DNA of 64,000 nucleotides from OLB6 sp964467455 (GTDB taxonomy: Bacteria; Bacteroidota; Ignavibacteria; Kapaibacteriales; Kapaibacteriaceae): contig CAYXQJ010000003.1 of the NCBI GenBank assembly GCA_964467455.1, forward strand, positions 62,001 to 126,000. Direction: 5' to 3'. The translations under genes and the position numbers were made by a program. The notes under the pieces were generated by a model. The model saw only the letters and a program-made list of their open reading frames with translations. It had not been told where the DNA came from and ran no database searches. Position 1 is the stretch's first letter. Each line of letters begins with the position of its first letter. Shown piece after piece: positions 7,531 through 16,782 of the stretch.

Positions 7531-9822
7531 ATGCCAGAACGTCTTGTCTTATGCTTCTGCCTGATTCTCGCGTCGGCATCTTGCATGTTGAGCCAGGTCA
7601 TGATCAACGACTCGGTATGCCACGCCGAAAAGGTCGTCCGCATCGAACGATCGCAGTGTGTTACACTTCTGCACCTGCGTACATCAACCGGCTTCAGTGT
7701 CGGAGATCGCGTCCTGATTCACCAAGTCAGGGGTGGAAAGAACTTCCAAGAGTTTGCCGATGATGATGGAAGACTCGACACGATCGGGCATGCCGGTCTG
7801 TTTGAGTTCAACTGGATCGCAAACATTCAGGGGAACATCATTACTCTTCGTGACCCACTTGCCAACACCTATGTCATCAACAACCAGGTACAACTGGTCA
7901 AAGTGATCTATGCACCATCGTTGCAGATCGTCGGAAAGATCACAGCTAAGCCATGGGATGAAGCGTGCGGCGGCGTCATTGCCATCGAAGCAGATTCTGA
8001 CATCATCATGGTTCGCCCCATCATCGATGCTACGGGGCTAGGATTCATCGGTGGCGATATGTCGATGGATAACTATACGTGTGACCCTGGACTTGAAATG
8101 TTTGCCGGTGCTCCAAGCACGTTCTATGGTGCCAAAGGCCAAGGCATCGTGGAGGCATTACCGTACAAGGGAGCTGGTAGAGCCAAGCTTGCCAACGGTG
8201 GAGGGGGTGGCGGGAACCACAACTCTGGTGGAGGGGGTGGCGGGAATGGCGGCGCCGGTGGCAACGGTGGACGCAATTGGCGCGGATGTCCGACAGCAGA
8301 GACACATGGTCTTGGTGGTAGTGATGTGCCACAGACCCGACAAGATCCGCGATTGATCTTTGGAGGTGGTGGTGGTGGCGGACATCAAGACGAAGCCCGT
8401 TTAGGATCCAGAGGTGGCAATGGTGGAGGTGCCATCATCATTTCAACCAGGACCCTCACCACTCATGCATCCTTGGTCTCAGTAAATGGCGAGAGTGTCA
8501 CCGAGATCGCAAAACACAATGGAGCGGCCGGAGGTGGCGGTGCCGGGACGATCATCCTCGATGCAGACACCTGTATCGGGATGATCCAACTCAGAGCAAT
8601 GGGTGGGAACGGCGGCGATGTTGACGGGAGTGATCCGGAACCTTGCGGACCGGGTGGCGGCGGTGGTGGTGGGTCAATACTGTTCACTCCATCCATCGTC
8701 CCAACAACATTCTTTCGCGATGTCAGTGCCGGCCAACATGGTATCAACGTTGCTGAGAGCGGTGCTCTGTCTACATGGTATTCCGAAGACGGTAACGACG
8801 GGTTGATTCTTGACAGCGTACGCATGCCGGTGACTCCATCGACCACAGTGGGGAACGTTACATTGTTAGGCCCTATCGACCTTGGAACACATCCTTCCTT
8901 TACATCCTTTGATAGCACCACCTACGTCGTCAATACCTCGTCCCACCCTGTTGACGTATTCGATGTTCGAGCACGATACGGAAGGATCGAGATCCTTTCC
9001 ACGTTGCCGGACGTTCCACACAGACTGAGTCCCGGTGACTCGATCCAGATCTTCTTGCGTGTGGCGGTCACCCAAGGCGAAGAGCAGGACAGCATCATCG
9101 TCTCGTCAAACGGCTGCGACTCTGCTGTCGCAGGCGATCGCCGATGGAGATCGATCAATGACTCAGCCGGCGCATGTAGTGTTAACGTCACACTTGCTAC
9201 CACACCATGTTCGGTCGGAGACGTGGCAACGATCGCCGTTATCATTACCGATGCGACCTCCCTAACGCCACCTCGATCGTTTACTGTTGGCTTGGAAGCA
9301 AAGTCAGCCATCCTTGATCTACAGCGCGCGCAGATTCAAGGGGCACTCGTCAGTGATGCCTTCTCGATCAATGAGTATTCCAGGATCGTCCTCTCCGGAC
9401 TATGGACGGGCGGCGACACGATCTGTACCGTACATGCACTTACCTTGCTGAATAAGAATAACTCTACACCGGTGAGATTCGCTGTAGATCGTCCGCTTGA
9501 GTGGAATGGCCCGTGTAATACGGTGACCAGCAACACAGTGTTCGAAGCTCTGGATGTGTGTGCAACACGAAAACTGCGAAGTATCCGCGTGAATGAACCC
9601 AGTGGCGTGCGTCTTCTTTACGACGGCGGTCGGCTGTTCATCGAGCGACTTGACACATCAACGGAGCCGATCTCGATTCGCGTGTTTGATGTGCGCGGAG
9701 TATGTCTGACCACGACCTCGATGCATCAAGACCCGATAGTAGTACACATTCCGTCGGGATGGATGCTCGTTGTTGCGACAAGTCAGGCATGGACGACCAC
9801 CTCTACGGTTTTTGTGCGCTAG
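7531..9822 (+). CDS. Glycine-rich secreted protein with T9SS C-terminal domain
   Basis: A 763-residue protein beginning M-P-E-R-L-V-L with a signal peptide of about 21 residues; the frame also opens with TTG at 7501, but ATG 7531 fits the signal peptide better. The middle (about 220-400) holds four glycine clusters of six to nine residues (for example near 8201-8250 and 8361-8382) between segments that look like repeated beta strands, a pattern seen in surface adhesin or matrix proteins. The last 60 residues resemble a type A T9SS sorting domain (I-S-I-R-V-F-D-V-R-G, ending T-V-F-V-R). It is probably exported across the outer membrane and surface-attached. Its 3' end overlaps the convergent PD40 gene by 20 bp. 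Confidence 0.82.
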   Translation: MPERLVLCFCLILASASCMLSQVMINDSVCHAEKVVRIERSQCVTLLHLRTSTGFSVGDRVLIHQVRGGKNFQEFADDDGRLDTIGHAGLFEFNWIANIQGNIITLRDPLANTYVINNQVQLVKVIYAPSLQIVGKITAKPWDEACGGVIAIEADSDIIMVRPIIDATGLGFIGGDMSMDNYTCDPGLEMFAGAPSTFYGAKGQGIVEALPYKGAGRAKLANGGGGGGNHNSGGGGGGNGGAGGNGGRNWRGCPTAETHGLGGSDVPQTRQDPRLIFGGGGGGGHQDEARLGSRGGNGGGAIIISTRTLTTHASLVSVNGESVTEIAKHNGAAGGGGAGTIILDADTCIGMIQLRAMGGNGGDVDGSDPEPCGPGGGGGGGSILFTPSIVPTTFFRDVSAGQHGINVAESGALSTWYSEDGNDGLILDSVRMPVTPSTTVGNVTLLGPIDLGTHPSFTSFDSTTYVVNTSSHPVDVFDVRARYGRIEILSTLPDVPHRLSPGDSIQIFLRVAVTQGEEQDSIIVSSNGCDSAVAGDRRWRSINDSAGACSVNVTLATTPCSVGDVATIAVIITDATSLTPPRSFTVGLEAKSAILDLQRAQIQGALVSDAFSINEYSRIVLSGLWTGGDTICTVHALTLLNKNNSTPVRFAVDRPLEWNGPCNTVTSNTVFEALDVCATRKLRSIRVNEPSGVRLLYDGGRLFIERLDTSTEPISIRVFDVRGVCLTTTSMHQDPIVVHIPSGWMLVVATSQAWTTTSTVFVR

Positions 9823-10690
9823 ATCTTTCCTTGAGCACGATCCAGATGTCGAGTCCGCCCTTGCCGCCGGGGCGGTTACTGGCGAAGACGATATCGCCAT
9901 TATCGAGGCGCGCAAGATCCGATTCGTCGAACTCGGTGTTGATCGCCGCTAACGGTTCCGGTTCCTGCCAAGCCCCCTCCCTCAAGACGGTGAGGAAGAG
10001 ATCGAAACCACCCTTGCCGCCGTAGCCGTTGGAGGCGTAAACGAGTGAGTCATTGCTGAGGAACATCGGCGTGATCTCGTCGCCGTCGGAGTTAACGAAC
10101 TCACTCAGCAACGTGGGCTCAGACCAATCCAATGAACCGCGACGGTCGCAAACCCAAACATCGAGTCCGCCGGGCCCGCCCGGACGATCGCTGACGAACA
10201 CCAAGCGCGTGCCATCGGGCGACAACGTGGGCTGCGAAACGAAATGTGATCCTTGGATCGATGCGATCGGATGGCCGAGATTCAGATGTCCGTTGTCGCA
10301 TGGCACGGTGACAATGGTCGGAAAGGACTGTCGCTGATCGGGCATCGAGACAAATGCGACGCCGACACCTTCACCTTCGTTGCCGAAAGCAACAAATGCT
10401 CGGTGATGACCACTGCTGTTGAACGTACCGTCTGCACGGTGGGCGTTAGCGCCACTAGCCGTAGCGATCCAGATCTCAGAGACGCCGTTGCGTGTTGTGG
10501 TCCAGCACAACCGCTGTCGCGCAGCATCCCATGACGGACCGTGGTCGTCGGCGCTGCTGTTCAGCTCTGTGAACGGCACAGCCTGCGCTCCGCCGTCGAT
10601 CGCTTCCGCACCGCCGATCGCCGCTTGCCCGAACATCTCCACCGACGCTGTGAAGATGATCACCACGATGCAAAGTCGAAGCAACGTCAT
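9803..10690 (-). CDS. PD40-repeat beta-propeller protein
   Basis: A 295-residue exported protein. After a signal peptide (M-T-L-L-R-L-C-I-V-V) it shows TolB-like WD40/PD40 repeats: S-P-D-G-T-R-L-V-F-V-S-D-R-P-G-G, then S-N-D-S-L-V-Y-A-S-N and D-N-G-D-I-V-F-A-S-N-R-P-G-G-K-G-G. In Bacteroidota such repeats occur in OmpA-type and T9SS-associated proteins, but no OmpA domain follows here. The start ATG 10690 has GAGGGGAG upstream and overlaps the queE stop as ATGA. The frame extends upstream inside queE, but that part is not signal-like. The exact role is unknown. Confidence 0.82.
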   Translation of the reverse strand: MTLLRLCIVVIIFTASVEMFGQAAIGGAEAIDGGAQAVPFTELNSSADDHGPSWDAARQRLCWTTTRNGVSEIWIATASGANAHRADGTFNSSGHHRAFVAFGNEGEGVGVAFVSMPDQRQSFPTIVTVPCDNGHLNLGHPIASIQGSHFVSQPTLSPDGTRLVFVSDRPGGPGGLDVWVCDRRGSLDWSEPTLLSEFVNSDGDEITPMFLSNDSLVYASNGYGGKGGFDLFLTVLREGAWQEPEPLAAINTEFDESDLARLDNGDIVFASNRPGGKGGLDIWIVLKERSSAQKP

Positions 10691-11349
10691 ACTCCCCTCG
10701 TCTGCGGATCCCAGACGAACTTGTGTTGTTGAAGCTGAAACCTCACATCGAGTTTGTCCTCGAGGATCCACTCTACCAAGGTTCGGAACTCGATCGCATC
10801 GAAAACACAACTCATCAACACGGCATTGACGCGCTCCGACAGATGATACGTGCGCACCATGTCGCGTGCCCACTCATAATCCGTTCGTGAGGCGATCACG
10901 AACTTGATCTCATCGGTCGAACGCAGGTGATCCAGGTTCGGCAGATGATTTAACGTCACCATCTTCGAGTCCGGACACTTCAGATCGATGATGCGGATCA
11001 CGCGTTCATCCACGGTCGACACATCGATATGTCCACCGGTCTCGACGGCCACTTCAAATCCTTGATCACACAGATATGACATTAAGGGCAACACGTTCTC
11101 TTGTTCAAGGGGCTCACCACCCGTGAATTCAACGAAGCGGCAGCCGATGCGCTCGATCTCGGAGACGATGTCGTCCCACGTCATGATGTGCTCTTTGACG
11201 CGATGATCCAGAGCATAGGGCGTATCACACCACACACAGCGAAGCTTGCAGCCCTGCATGCGGATGAAGGTACACGGTCGTCCGGCGCGTGTCCCCTCCC
11301 CTTGGATCGAGAAGAAGATCTCGCTGACGTTATAGGTGAGTTGTTCCAT
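10687..11349 (-). CDS. queE: 7-carboxy-7-deazaguanine synthase (radical SAM)
   Basis: Radical SAM enzyme that contracts the pterin ring to form 7-carboxy-7-deazaguanine, a queuosine and 7-deazapurine precursor. The 220-residue protein has the family opening I-F-F-S-I-Q-G-E-G and the cluster cysteines Cys34, Cys38, Cys41 in C-K-L-R-C-V-W-C. The glycine motif F-T-G-G-E-P follows near 92-97. No other queuosine genes are in the window. It begins 9 bp after recG. The -7 match at 11354-11361 leaves only 4 bases before the ATG, so it may be made as a leaderless mRNA. Confidence 0.95.
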   Translation of the reverse strand: MEQLTYNVSEIFFSIQGEGTRAGRPCTFIRMQGCKLRCVWCDTPYALDHRVKEHIMTWDDIVSEIERIGCRFVEFTGGEPLEQENVLPLMSYLCDQGFEVAVETGGHIDVSTVDERVIRIIDLKCPDSKMVTLNHLPNLDHLRSTDEIKFVIASRTDYEWARDMVRTYHLSERVNAVLMSCVFDAIEFRTLVEWILEDKLDVRFQLQQHKFVWDPQTRGV

Positions 11350-11353
11350 CGTA

Positions 11354-11361
11354 CAAAGTTA
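11354..11361 (-). promoter_or_regulatory. -7-like element fused to the recG stop
   Basis: The minus strand reads TAACTTTG. Its first three bases are the TAA stop of recG and the G is four bases from the queE ATG. An exact match to TAnnTTTG. Confidence 0.45.
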
Positions 11362-13563
11362 GGCCACGGTCGAGAACCCGCTCGACGTGGCATCGCTGAC
11401 CAGACGTTCCCGCAAGGCCTGATGTTCCGGCGCCTTCAACTGCGGGTCGCGCTCCATGAGTGAAAAGGCCTCGGCACGCGCTTGCACGATCACCGGTCCG
11501 TCGGTGACCAGGTCGGCGAACATGAATTCGGGTACACCGCTCTGTCGAGTGCCCATCATATCGCCCGGACCCCGCAACTTGAGGTCCACCTCGGCAATGC
11601 GGAAACCATCCGTGGTCTCCTCCATGGTCTTCAACCGCACGGCTGCCTTTGCGCGCTCCTCGGCACCTTGTGATCGCGACAAGGCAAACCGGAAGTGATC
11701 CTTCGTTGCTAGGAAGCAGTATGATTGATGACCGCTACGACCCACCCGCCCCCTTAACTGATGCAGTTGAGAAAGTCCGAATCGTTCTGCATTCTCGATC
11801 AACATCACCGTTGCATTGGGAACATCGACGCCAACTTCGATCACGGTGGTGGCCACAAGGACGTCGTACTCCTTGTTGAGGAAGGCCTTCATGGCATCTT
11901 CTTTTTCATACCACAACATCTGTCCATGCAGAAGGCCAACGCGCAGATCGGGAAAGATCTCTGCCGACAACTGTTCATGGTGCTCGACCGCACTCTTGAG
12001 TTCAAGCTTCTCGCTCTTTTCTACCAGCGGATAGACGATGTAGGCCTGACGTCCGGCAGCGATCTGTTCGCGGATAAAGTGAAACACTTCGGCAAGTTTC
12101 GATTCGAAGACAACCTTGGTCTTGATCGGAGTCCGATCCTTGGGGAGCTCATCGATCACCGAAACATCAAGGTCGCCGTACAACGTCATCGAAAGAGTTC
12201 GTGGGATCGGCGTGGCCGACATCACGAGGATGTGCGGATTGTGCGCCTGCTCTTCATGTGAGTTGCGCCCCAAACGTTTGAGTTCCGCTCGTTGGGCAAC
12301 ACCAAATCGATGTTGCTCGTCGATGACGATCAGACCGAGTTTGTGGTAATGAATATCAGACTCGAACAACGCATGTGTGCCCACGATGATGTGCGATTCA
12401 CCCGCGGCGATGCGCGACTTGATCTCGTTGCGGAGCTTCGCACGTTGTCCGCCCACGAGCTGGTCGACCACCACGCCCGTTCCCTCCAGCCACTTGGCGA
12501 TGGTTCGGTGATGTTGTTCAGCAAGGATCTCCGTCGGCGCCATCAACACGGTTTGATAGCCGTTGTCGATGGCATTGAGCATGCACAACATGGCCACGAT
12601 CGTCTTGCCCGAGCCGACGTCACCCTGCAGCAACCGATTCATCGGCGCACCGGAGCTCATATCGTTGATGATCTCATGGATCACCCGTCGTTGCGCGTTT
12701 GTCAGCTCGAATGGCAGCTTCTCCACCAACGCACGGGCACGCGGACTCTTGGGGTCCATCGGCAATCCGCGGTCGGGACGTTTCCTCGACTTCGAGCGAG
12801 CCGCCAGAAACAGTTGGAAGAAGAACAGCTCTTCAAACTTCAAACGCTCACGAGCTTTGGTGATATCGCGGATCGACGTCGGCACATGCAGTTCACGCAA
12901 TGCTCTCTGACGGTCCATCAACTGATGTTTGCGAATGATGTCAGGGGGCAGAACATCATGCTCATCGGTAAGCGCCTCGTCGAGAATGCTCTCCACGATG
13001 TGCCGCATCAACCGCATGGTGATGCCGGCATTGCGCAGCCCCTGCGTCATGGGATATTTTGGCAGGATCGCCCCCTGCCGATACCGTTCGATATCCTCTT
13101 CATCAACACGCTCCACTTCGGGATGCGTGAAGGTGATCTGGTTCCAGCGCGGATCATACTCCGGGATACCGCTCACTGCTACCGTATCGCCCACCTTGAT
13201 GATGCGGCTAAAATAGTTGATCGCATTCCAGAAGATGAGTTGTGCCGAAGCACCCGAGCCGTCGCTGATCGACGCCGTGAACATCTTGCGTCCGCGTCCG
13301 ACGACACGCTCTTGGGCACTGGTTACGGTGGCAACGATGGCTACTTCGGACGTGACGGCCGTGATCAACGTGGCATCGCCCTGCCAGAGGTCCGGCGAGC
13401 GCAACCGCTGAAAGAGTGCCGCAATGGAAGGCGCTGCCGAGCGATCGATATAGGCGCGCGGCACGCGAAGCAGAACATCGCGTGCCGTGACAATGCCTTC
13501 AGAAGCAAGGGCCTCGGCTCGTTTCGGACCGACGCCCTTGATGTATTGCAGAGGGAGGATCAC
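11359..13563 (-). CDS. recG: ATP-dependent DNA helicase RecG
   Basis: Branch-migration helicase that remodels stalled forks and recombination intermediates. At 734 residues it is close to the usual 690-720. The N-terminal wedge/OB region holds the helix-hairpin-helix-like G-V-G-P-K-R-A near 11. Walker A is G-D-V-G-S-G-K-T at 314-321, motif II is D-E-Q-H, motif III is S-A-T-P-I-P-R-T, and motif VI is Q-L-R-G-R-V-G-R. The start is GTG 13563 with GGAG just upstream. It is 10 bp after the META lipoprotein gene, inside a leftward run from DUF547 to PD40. Confidence 0.97.
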   Translation of the reverse strand: MILPLQYIKGVGPKRAEALASEGIVTARDVLLRVPRAYIDRSAAPSIAALFQRLRSPDLWQGDATLITAVTSEVAIVATVTSAQERVVGRGRKMFTASISDGSGASAQLIFWNAINYFSRIIKVGDTVAVSGIPEYDPRWNQITFTHPEVERVDEEDIERYRQGAILPKYPMTQGLRNAGITMRLMRHIVESILDEALTDEHDVLPPDIIRKHQLMDRQRALRELHVPTSIRDITKARERLKFEELFFFQLFLAARSKSRKRPDRGLPMDPKSPRARALVEKLPFELTNAQRRVIHEIINDMSSGAPMNRLLQGDVGSGKTIVAMLCMLNAIDNGYQTVLMAPTEILAEQHHRTIAKWLEGTGVVVDQLVGGQRAKLRNEIKSRIAAGESHIIVGTHALFESDIHYHKLGLIVIDEQHRFGVAQRAELKRLGRNSHEEQAHNPHILVMSATPIPRTLSMTLYGDLDVSVIDELPKDRTPIKTKVVFESKLAEVFHFIREQIAAGRQAYIVYPLVEKSEKLELKSAVEHHEQLSAEIFPDLRVGLLHGQMLWYEKEDAMKAFLNKEYDVLVATTVIEVGVDVPNATVMLIENAERFGLSQLHQLRGRVGRSGHQSYCFLATKDHFRFALSRSQGAEERAKAAVRLKTMEETTDGFRIAEVDLKLRGPGDMMGTRQSGVPEFMFADLVTDGPVIVQARAEAFSLMERDPQLKAPEHQALRERLVSDATSSGFSTVA

Positions 13564-13573
13564 CTCACTCCGA

Positions 13574-14002
13574 TCACTTTGCTTGTGGTTCTGCTTCGAG
13601 AAGCTCTACGCCATTGGCATCGATAAGCTTGAGCATCGAATTGTCGAAGTCGACCTTTGACGTCTTTGACAACGCGTCGAGGAAGGCCGATTCGGTGGTG
13701 GCGTTAGCACAGGCCTTCTTTGTGACGGCTTGAGGTCCGAAGTGCATCAAGCCGAGGTCAAGTTCGTAGCTGCCCGAATACGTATTGCAGCCGGTGGAAC
13801 CGGACACCTTCATCGTCTTTGTGTCAAACTTCAGTGTTGGACGCTGATCCTCCGGAACAAGCTCCAAACCTTCGGCACCGATCTGCACCACCTGCCAGGT
13901 GTGCATGTCCAACGTACCTGTTTTGCCGGTGGATGAACCGGACGACGAGCAACCGATCATCACAGCCGCAACAGCGATCAGCGAAGCAATACGCAACAAC
14001 AT
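13574..14002 (-). CDS. META-domain lipoprotein
   Basis: A 142-residue small lipoprotein with lipobox M-I-G-C and a Ser/Gly spacer. The mature part fits the META (HslJ-like) domain: an early T-W-Q-V-V-Q-I segment, then G-S-T-G-C-N-T-Y-S-G-S-Y, which is the hallmark G-x-x-G-C-N-x-Y-x-G motif, and a later cysteine (K-K-A-C-A). HslJ-like proteins are envelope or stress linked in other bacteria; the role here is inferred only from the domain. The start is ATG 14002, six bases after AAGGAG, preferred over GTG 14005. Ten base pairs separate it from both neighbours. Confidence 0.88.
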   Translation of the reverse strand: MLLRIASLIAVAAVMIGCSSSGSSTGKTGTLDMHTWQVVQIGAEGLELVPEDQRPTLKFDTKTMKVSGSTGCNTYSGSYELDLGLMHFGPQAVTKKACANATTESAFLDALSKTSKVDFDNSMLKLIDANGVELLEAEPQAK

Positions 14003-14012
14003 CACAAACTCC

Positions 14013-15062
14013 TTAGATAATGGTCATCCACTGATGTGGATCTGAAACTTCTCCAAAACGAACAGCATTTAATCGACGCTTGAGCTCGAACATCTTTGCA
14101 TCGTCTGTCATCTTCAACGTGTGGTCCATACCATCGATCGAGATCGTCTCGATCGGTGCGATCGATGCCGCCGTCCCAATGCCAAAGGCCTCGGTCACTC
14201 GACCGCTGTCGATACCTTCTGCAAGTTCGGTCACTTCGACCACGCGCTCTTCCACAGTATAACCGGCCTCACGCGCAAGGTCGAGTACCGAAGCCCGCGT
14301 CACACCATCCAGGATGTTATCACTCAGCGGCGGCGTCACCACCACATCATCGATCACAAAGGCCACGTTCATGGCACCGGACTCTTCGATGTGAGTATGT
14401 GTGAATGCATCCGTCCACAACACCTGATCAAAGCCCTGCTCCTTGGCCATCTGTGTTGGATACATCGCCGCAGCATAGTTCCCTGCGCATTTTGCAAATC
14501 CCGTCCCTCCCGGTGCTGCACGAGAGTATTCACGTTCGACCTTCACACGCAACGGTTTTGCAAATAGGGGGCGGAACGGACCGCCCATGACCATAAATGC
14601 AAACTCATCGGCTGACTTCAAGCCCATCCGTTCTTCGGTGGCAAAGACAAGCGGACGCAGGTAGTATGCACTGTCCGGACCATTCGGCACCCAACCGCGA
14701 TCCACGTCGAGAAGGGACAGGATCGCCCCCTTGAAGAGATCGAACGGGACCACAGGCATGCACATCCGATGCAGCGTACGCTGAAGGCGCTGATGGTGCC
14801 GCTCCATCCGGAAGACGGCAATGCGGCCATCGTCATACCGATAGGCCTTCATGCCTTCGAAGACGCTTTGGGCATAATGTAGACCGAGGGCGAACGGTGC
14901 CAAGGGGATCGGGCGGTACGGTTGAATGCGGGCCTTGCGCCACTCACCGTGGGCATACTCGGCCATGAACATGTGGTCGGACGGGACATTGGTCAGACGT
15001 CCGCAGGCCACGGCTTCGAGATCAAGGCGACCGTTGTCGGTGCGGTCAATTGGAATGGTCAT
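14013..15062 (-). CDS. ilvE: Branched-chain amino acid aminotransferase
   Basis: PLP-dependent fold IV transaminase for valine, leucine and isoleucine. It is 349 residues, the longer type II form. The PLP lysine lies in F-A-K-C-A-G-N-Y, and the family motifs Q-S-V-F-E-G-M-K-A-Y, the E-S-G-A-M-N-V region and the phosphate-binding G-I-G-T-A-A-S-I are all present. ATG 15062 is five bases after TAACTTTG and has no ribosome binding site, suggesting a leaderless start; GTG 15068 is the alternative. The upstream DUF547 gene ends inside the same element. Confidence 0.95.
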   Translation of the reverse strand: MTIPIDRTDNGRLDLEAVACGRLTNVPSDHMFMAEYAHGEWRKARIQPYRPIPLAPFALGLHYAQSVFEGMKAYRYDDGRIAVFRMERHHQRLQRTLHRMCMPVVPFDLFKGAILSLLDVDRGWVPNGPDSAYYLRPLVFATEERMGLKSADEFAFMVMGGPFRPLFAKPLRVKVEREYSRAAPGGTGFAKCAGNYAAAMYPTQMAKEQGFDQVLWTDAFTHTHIEESGAMNVAFVIDDVVVTPPLSDNILDGVTRASVLDLAREAGYTVEERVVEVTELAEGIDSGRVTEAFGIGTAASIAPIETISIDGMDHTLKMTDDAKMFELKRRLNAVRFGEVSDPHQWMTII

Positions 15063-15067
15063 AGACA

Positions 15068-15075
15068 CAAAGTTA
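15068..15075 (-). promoter_or_regulatory. -7-like element fused to the DUF547 stop
   Basis: The minus strand reads TAACTTTG. TAA is the stop of the DUF547 gene, and ilvE begins five bases after the element. Same arrangement as recG/queE. Confidence 0.45.
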
Positions 15076-15846
15076 CGGGCGACGGCGCTTCCATGAGACC
15101 ATCCGATCGCTATAAATAACGGTTATTTGTTCACGCTGCAGCGCCATTTGCGCTGCTACGGCCTCGGAGACCCATTGCCCGGCAAAGGCCTCGACACTTC
15201 CGGCTTCACTTTCCATTCCCGACTTCCACGGCACGAACATCACGGCGAGCTGCAGGACGGCACCGGCGGGGTCGTAGAGCACATAACGCTCGCTGCGGAA
15301 CAGTGCTCGCATCTGCGCGCGCAGCTCCGTTCGCACCGTCTTAGCCGTCCATGCATGAGCCGGGAACGGTGGCGCATCACTGCCGCCAGTGGCAAAGACG
15401 CTCCGCAGTTGCACCGTCTTTCCGATCTCCAGGATCTTACGCTGAAGATCGTCCAACGTCCAGCGTCCGGCGGCGATCGTAAAGGTGTCACGACGCAGAT
15501 ACAGCGAATCCCACACGGTCGTGCGATATCCAACGCGACGATGCATCACCTCCATCAAACAGGCCAGATAGGCGTTCACCCAGAATGCCACACGCGCCAT
15601 CGGCAAGAACGCACTAGGCGACGCCGTACTCATGTCATCACGATATTCACGATACACCACACTCTCCACTCCTTGCGTTGAGATCTTGCCGAATCGCTTC
15701 GACGCCCTCCACAACGAATCAAATCGACGGTGATCGATCACATCCGTCGTATCCGACATACCCGTGACCGCATCCGTATGTTGTGCATACGTCGAGGTAC
15801 TACACATCAGCAGGATCAAGAAGATCAGAAACATGGCTAAGTACAT
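15073..15846 (-). CDS. DUF547-like exported protein
   Basis: A 257-residue protein with a signal peptide (M-Y-L-A-M-F-L-I-F-L-I-L-L ending A-Q). It resembles DUF547 proteins: F-W-V-N-A-Y-L-A-C-L-M corresponds to their conserved F-W-I-N-A-Y-N segment, followed by a Y-L-R-R-D-T-F-T-I-A-A-G-R-W-T-L-D-D-L stretch. The conserved H in the usual I-R-x-x-H position reads L-R-S-V-F here, so the family fit is imperfect. No ribosome binding site is evident before ATG 15846; ATG 15834 is an alternative. Function unknown. Confidence 0.7.
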   Translation of the reverse strand: MYLAMFLIFLILLMCSTSTYAQHTDAVTGMSDTTDVIDHRRFDSLWRASKRFGKISTQGVESVVYREYRDDMSTASPSAFLPMARVAFWVNAYLACLMEVMHRRVGYRTTVWDSLYLRRDTFTIAAGRWTLDDLQRKILEIGKTVQLRSVFATGGSDAPPFPAHAWTAKTVRTELRAQMRALFRSERYVLYDPAGAVLQLAVMFVPWKSGMESEAGSVEAFAGQWVSEAVAAQMALQREQITVIYSDRMVSWKRRRP

Positions 15847-15858
15847 GGTTATTCATAT

Positions 15859-15892
15859 GTCATTCCGAGCGGAGCGAGGAACGGAACGAGGT
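15859..15892 (+). repeat. REP-like dispersed element
   Basis: The sequence starting GTCATTCCGAGCGGAGCGAG resembles dispersed GTCATTCCGAGCG-type intergenic repeats that I recall from several bacterial groups. Only one copy is in the window, in the 84-bp gap between the divergent DUF547 and panC genes. The near-match -7 TATCTTCG (15899-15906) for panC follows directly. Confidence 0.35.
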
Positions 15893-15930
15893 TGTTTTAT
15901 CTTCGTGCTCCACCCACCCCAAAACGTGAC

Positions 15931-16782
15931 ATGCACATCATCACTACGATCGCGGAAATGCAGCACATCGCCACCGAGGCGCGCCGCGAAGGGCGCAGCA
16001 TCGGCTGTGTGCCCACTATGGGCTCGCTGCATGCGGGGCATGCTTCATTGATCACCGAATCTGCGTGTCAGCATCCACTGACCTTTGTGTCGGTCTTTGT
16101 CAACCCCACCCAGTTCGGTCCGAATGAAGACTTCGAGAAATATCCGCGCAGTCTTGATGCCGACGTTGAGTTGATCCGCTCTCATGGCGGCACACATGTC
16201 TTTGCACCGACCGTCCCGGAGATGTATCCCCAAGGCTTCTCAACATCGATCCGCGTAAATGGGGTCACCGAGATCTTGGAGGGGGCGCACAGACCCGGAC
16301 ACTTTGACGGCGTGGCCACTGTGGTGTGCAAGTTGTTTCAAGCGATGTTGCCCGATGAAGCATACTTCGGACAGAAAGATCTGCAGCAGACGATCGTGGT
16401 GCAGCGCATGACGCGGGACCTGGGACTGCCGGTGAAGGTCACCGTGCTTCCTACAAAACGCGAAGATGATGGCTTGGCGATGTCGTCACGCAACGTCTAT
16501 CTCTCTGCAACAGAACGCGATCACGCCACAACGATCTACAAGGCGCTCGTCGCCGGTGCACGCGCCATCAGCCTGGGTGAGACCTCTGGCACAGAGGTGG
16601 AGCGTATCATGCATGCGGTACTTACGGCCCCGGCTGTGTTCGACATCGACTACGCCGTCGCCTGTTCAAGCGCCGACCTCGCCCCGTGCATTACGATCCA
16701 TCCCGGTGAGCAGATCGCCTTGGTGATCGCTGCACGACTGGGCACAACACGGTTGATCGACAATATGTTGGTCACAGCGTGA
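15931..16782 (+). CDS. panC: Pantothenate synthetase
   Basis: Joins pantoate and beta-alanine with ATP, the last step to vitamin B5. The 283-residue protein shows the nucleotidylyltransferase motif P-T-M-G-S-L-H-A-G-H at 28-37, the F-V-N-P-T-Q-F pantoate segment, Y-F-G-Q-K-D and the K-M-S-K-S-like site read here as L-A-M-S-S-R-N-V-Y-L. ATG 15931 is chosen by family length; the frame is open upstream to 15892. Its end overlaps the convergent GNAT gene by 11 bp. Confidence 0.96.
   Translation: MHIITTIAEMQHIATEARREGRSIGCVPTMGSLHAGHASLITESACQHPLTFVSVFVNPTQFGPNEDFEKYPRSLDADVELIRSHGGTHVFAPTVPEMYPQGFSTSIRVNGVTEILEGAHRPGHFDGVATVVCKLFQAMLPDEAYFGQKDLQQTIVVQRMTRDLGLPVKVTVLPTKREDDGLAMSSRNVYLSATERDHATTIYKALVAGARAISLGETSGTEVERIMHAVLTAPAVFDIDYAVACSSADLAPCITIHPGEQIALVIAARLGTTRLIDNMLVTA

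Noticed and set aside
12292..13626. A 444-codon plus-strand open frame opposite recG
   Set aside because: recG is intact with all helicase motifs; the plus-strand frame has no recognisable domain or ribosome site.
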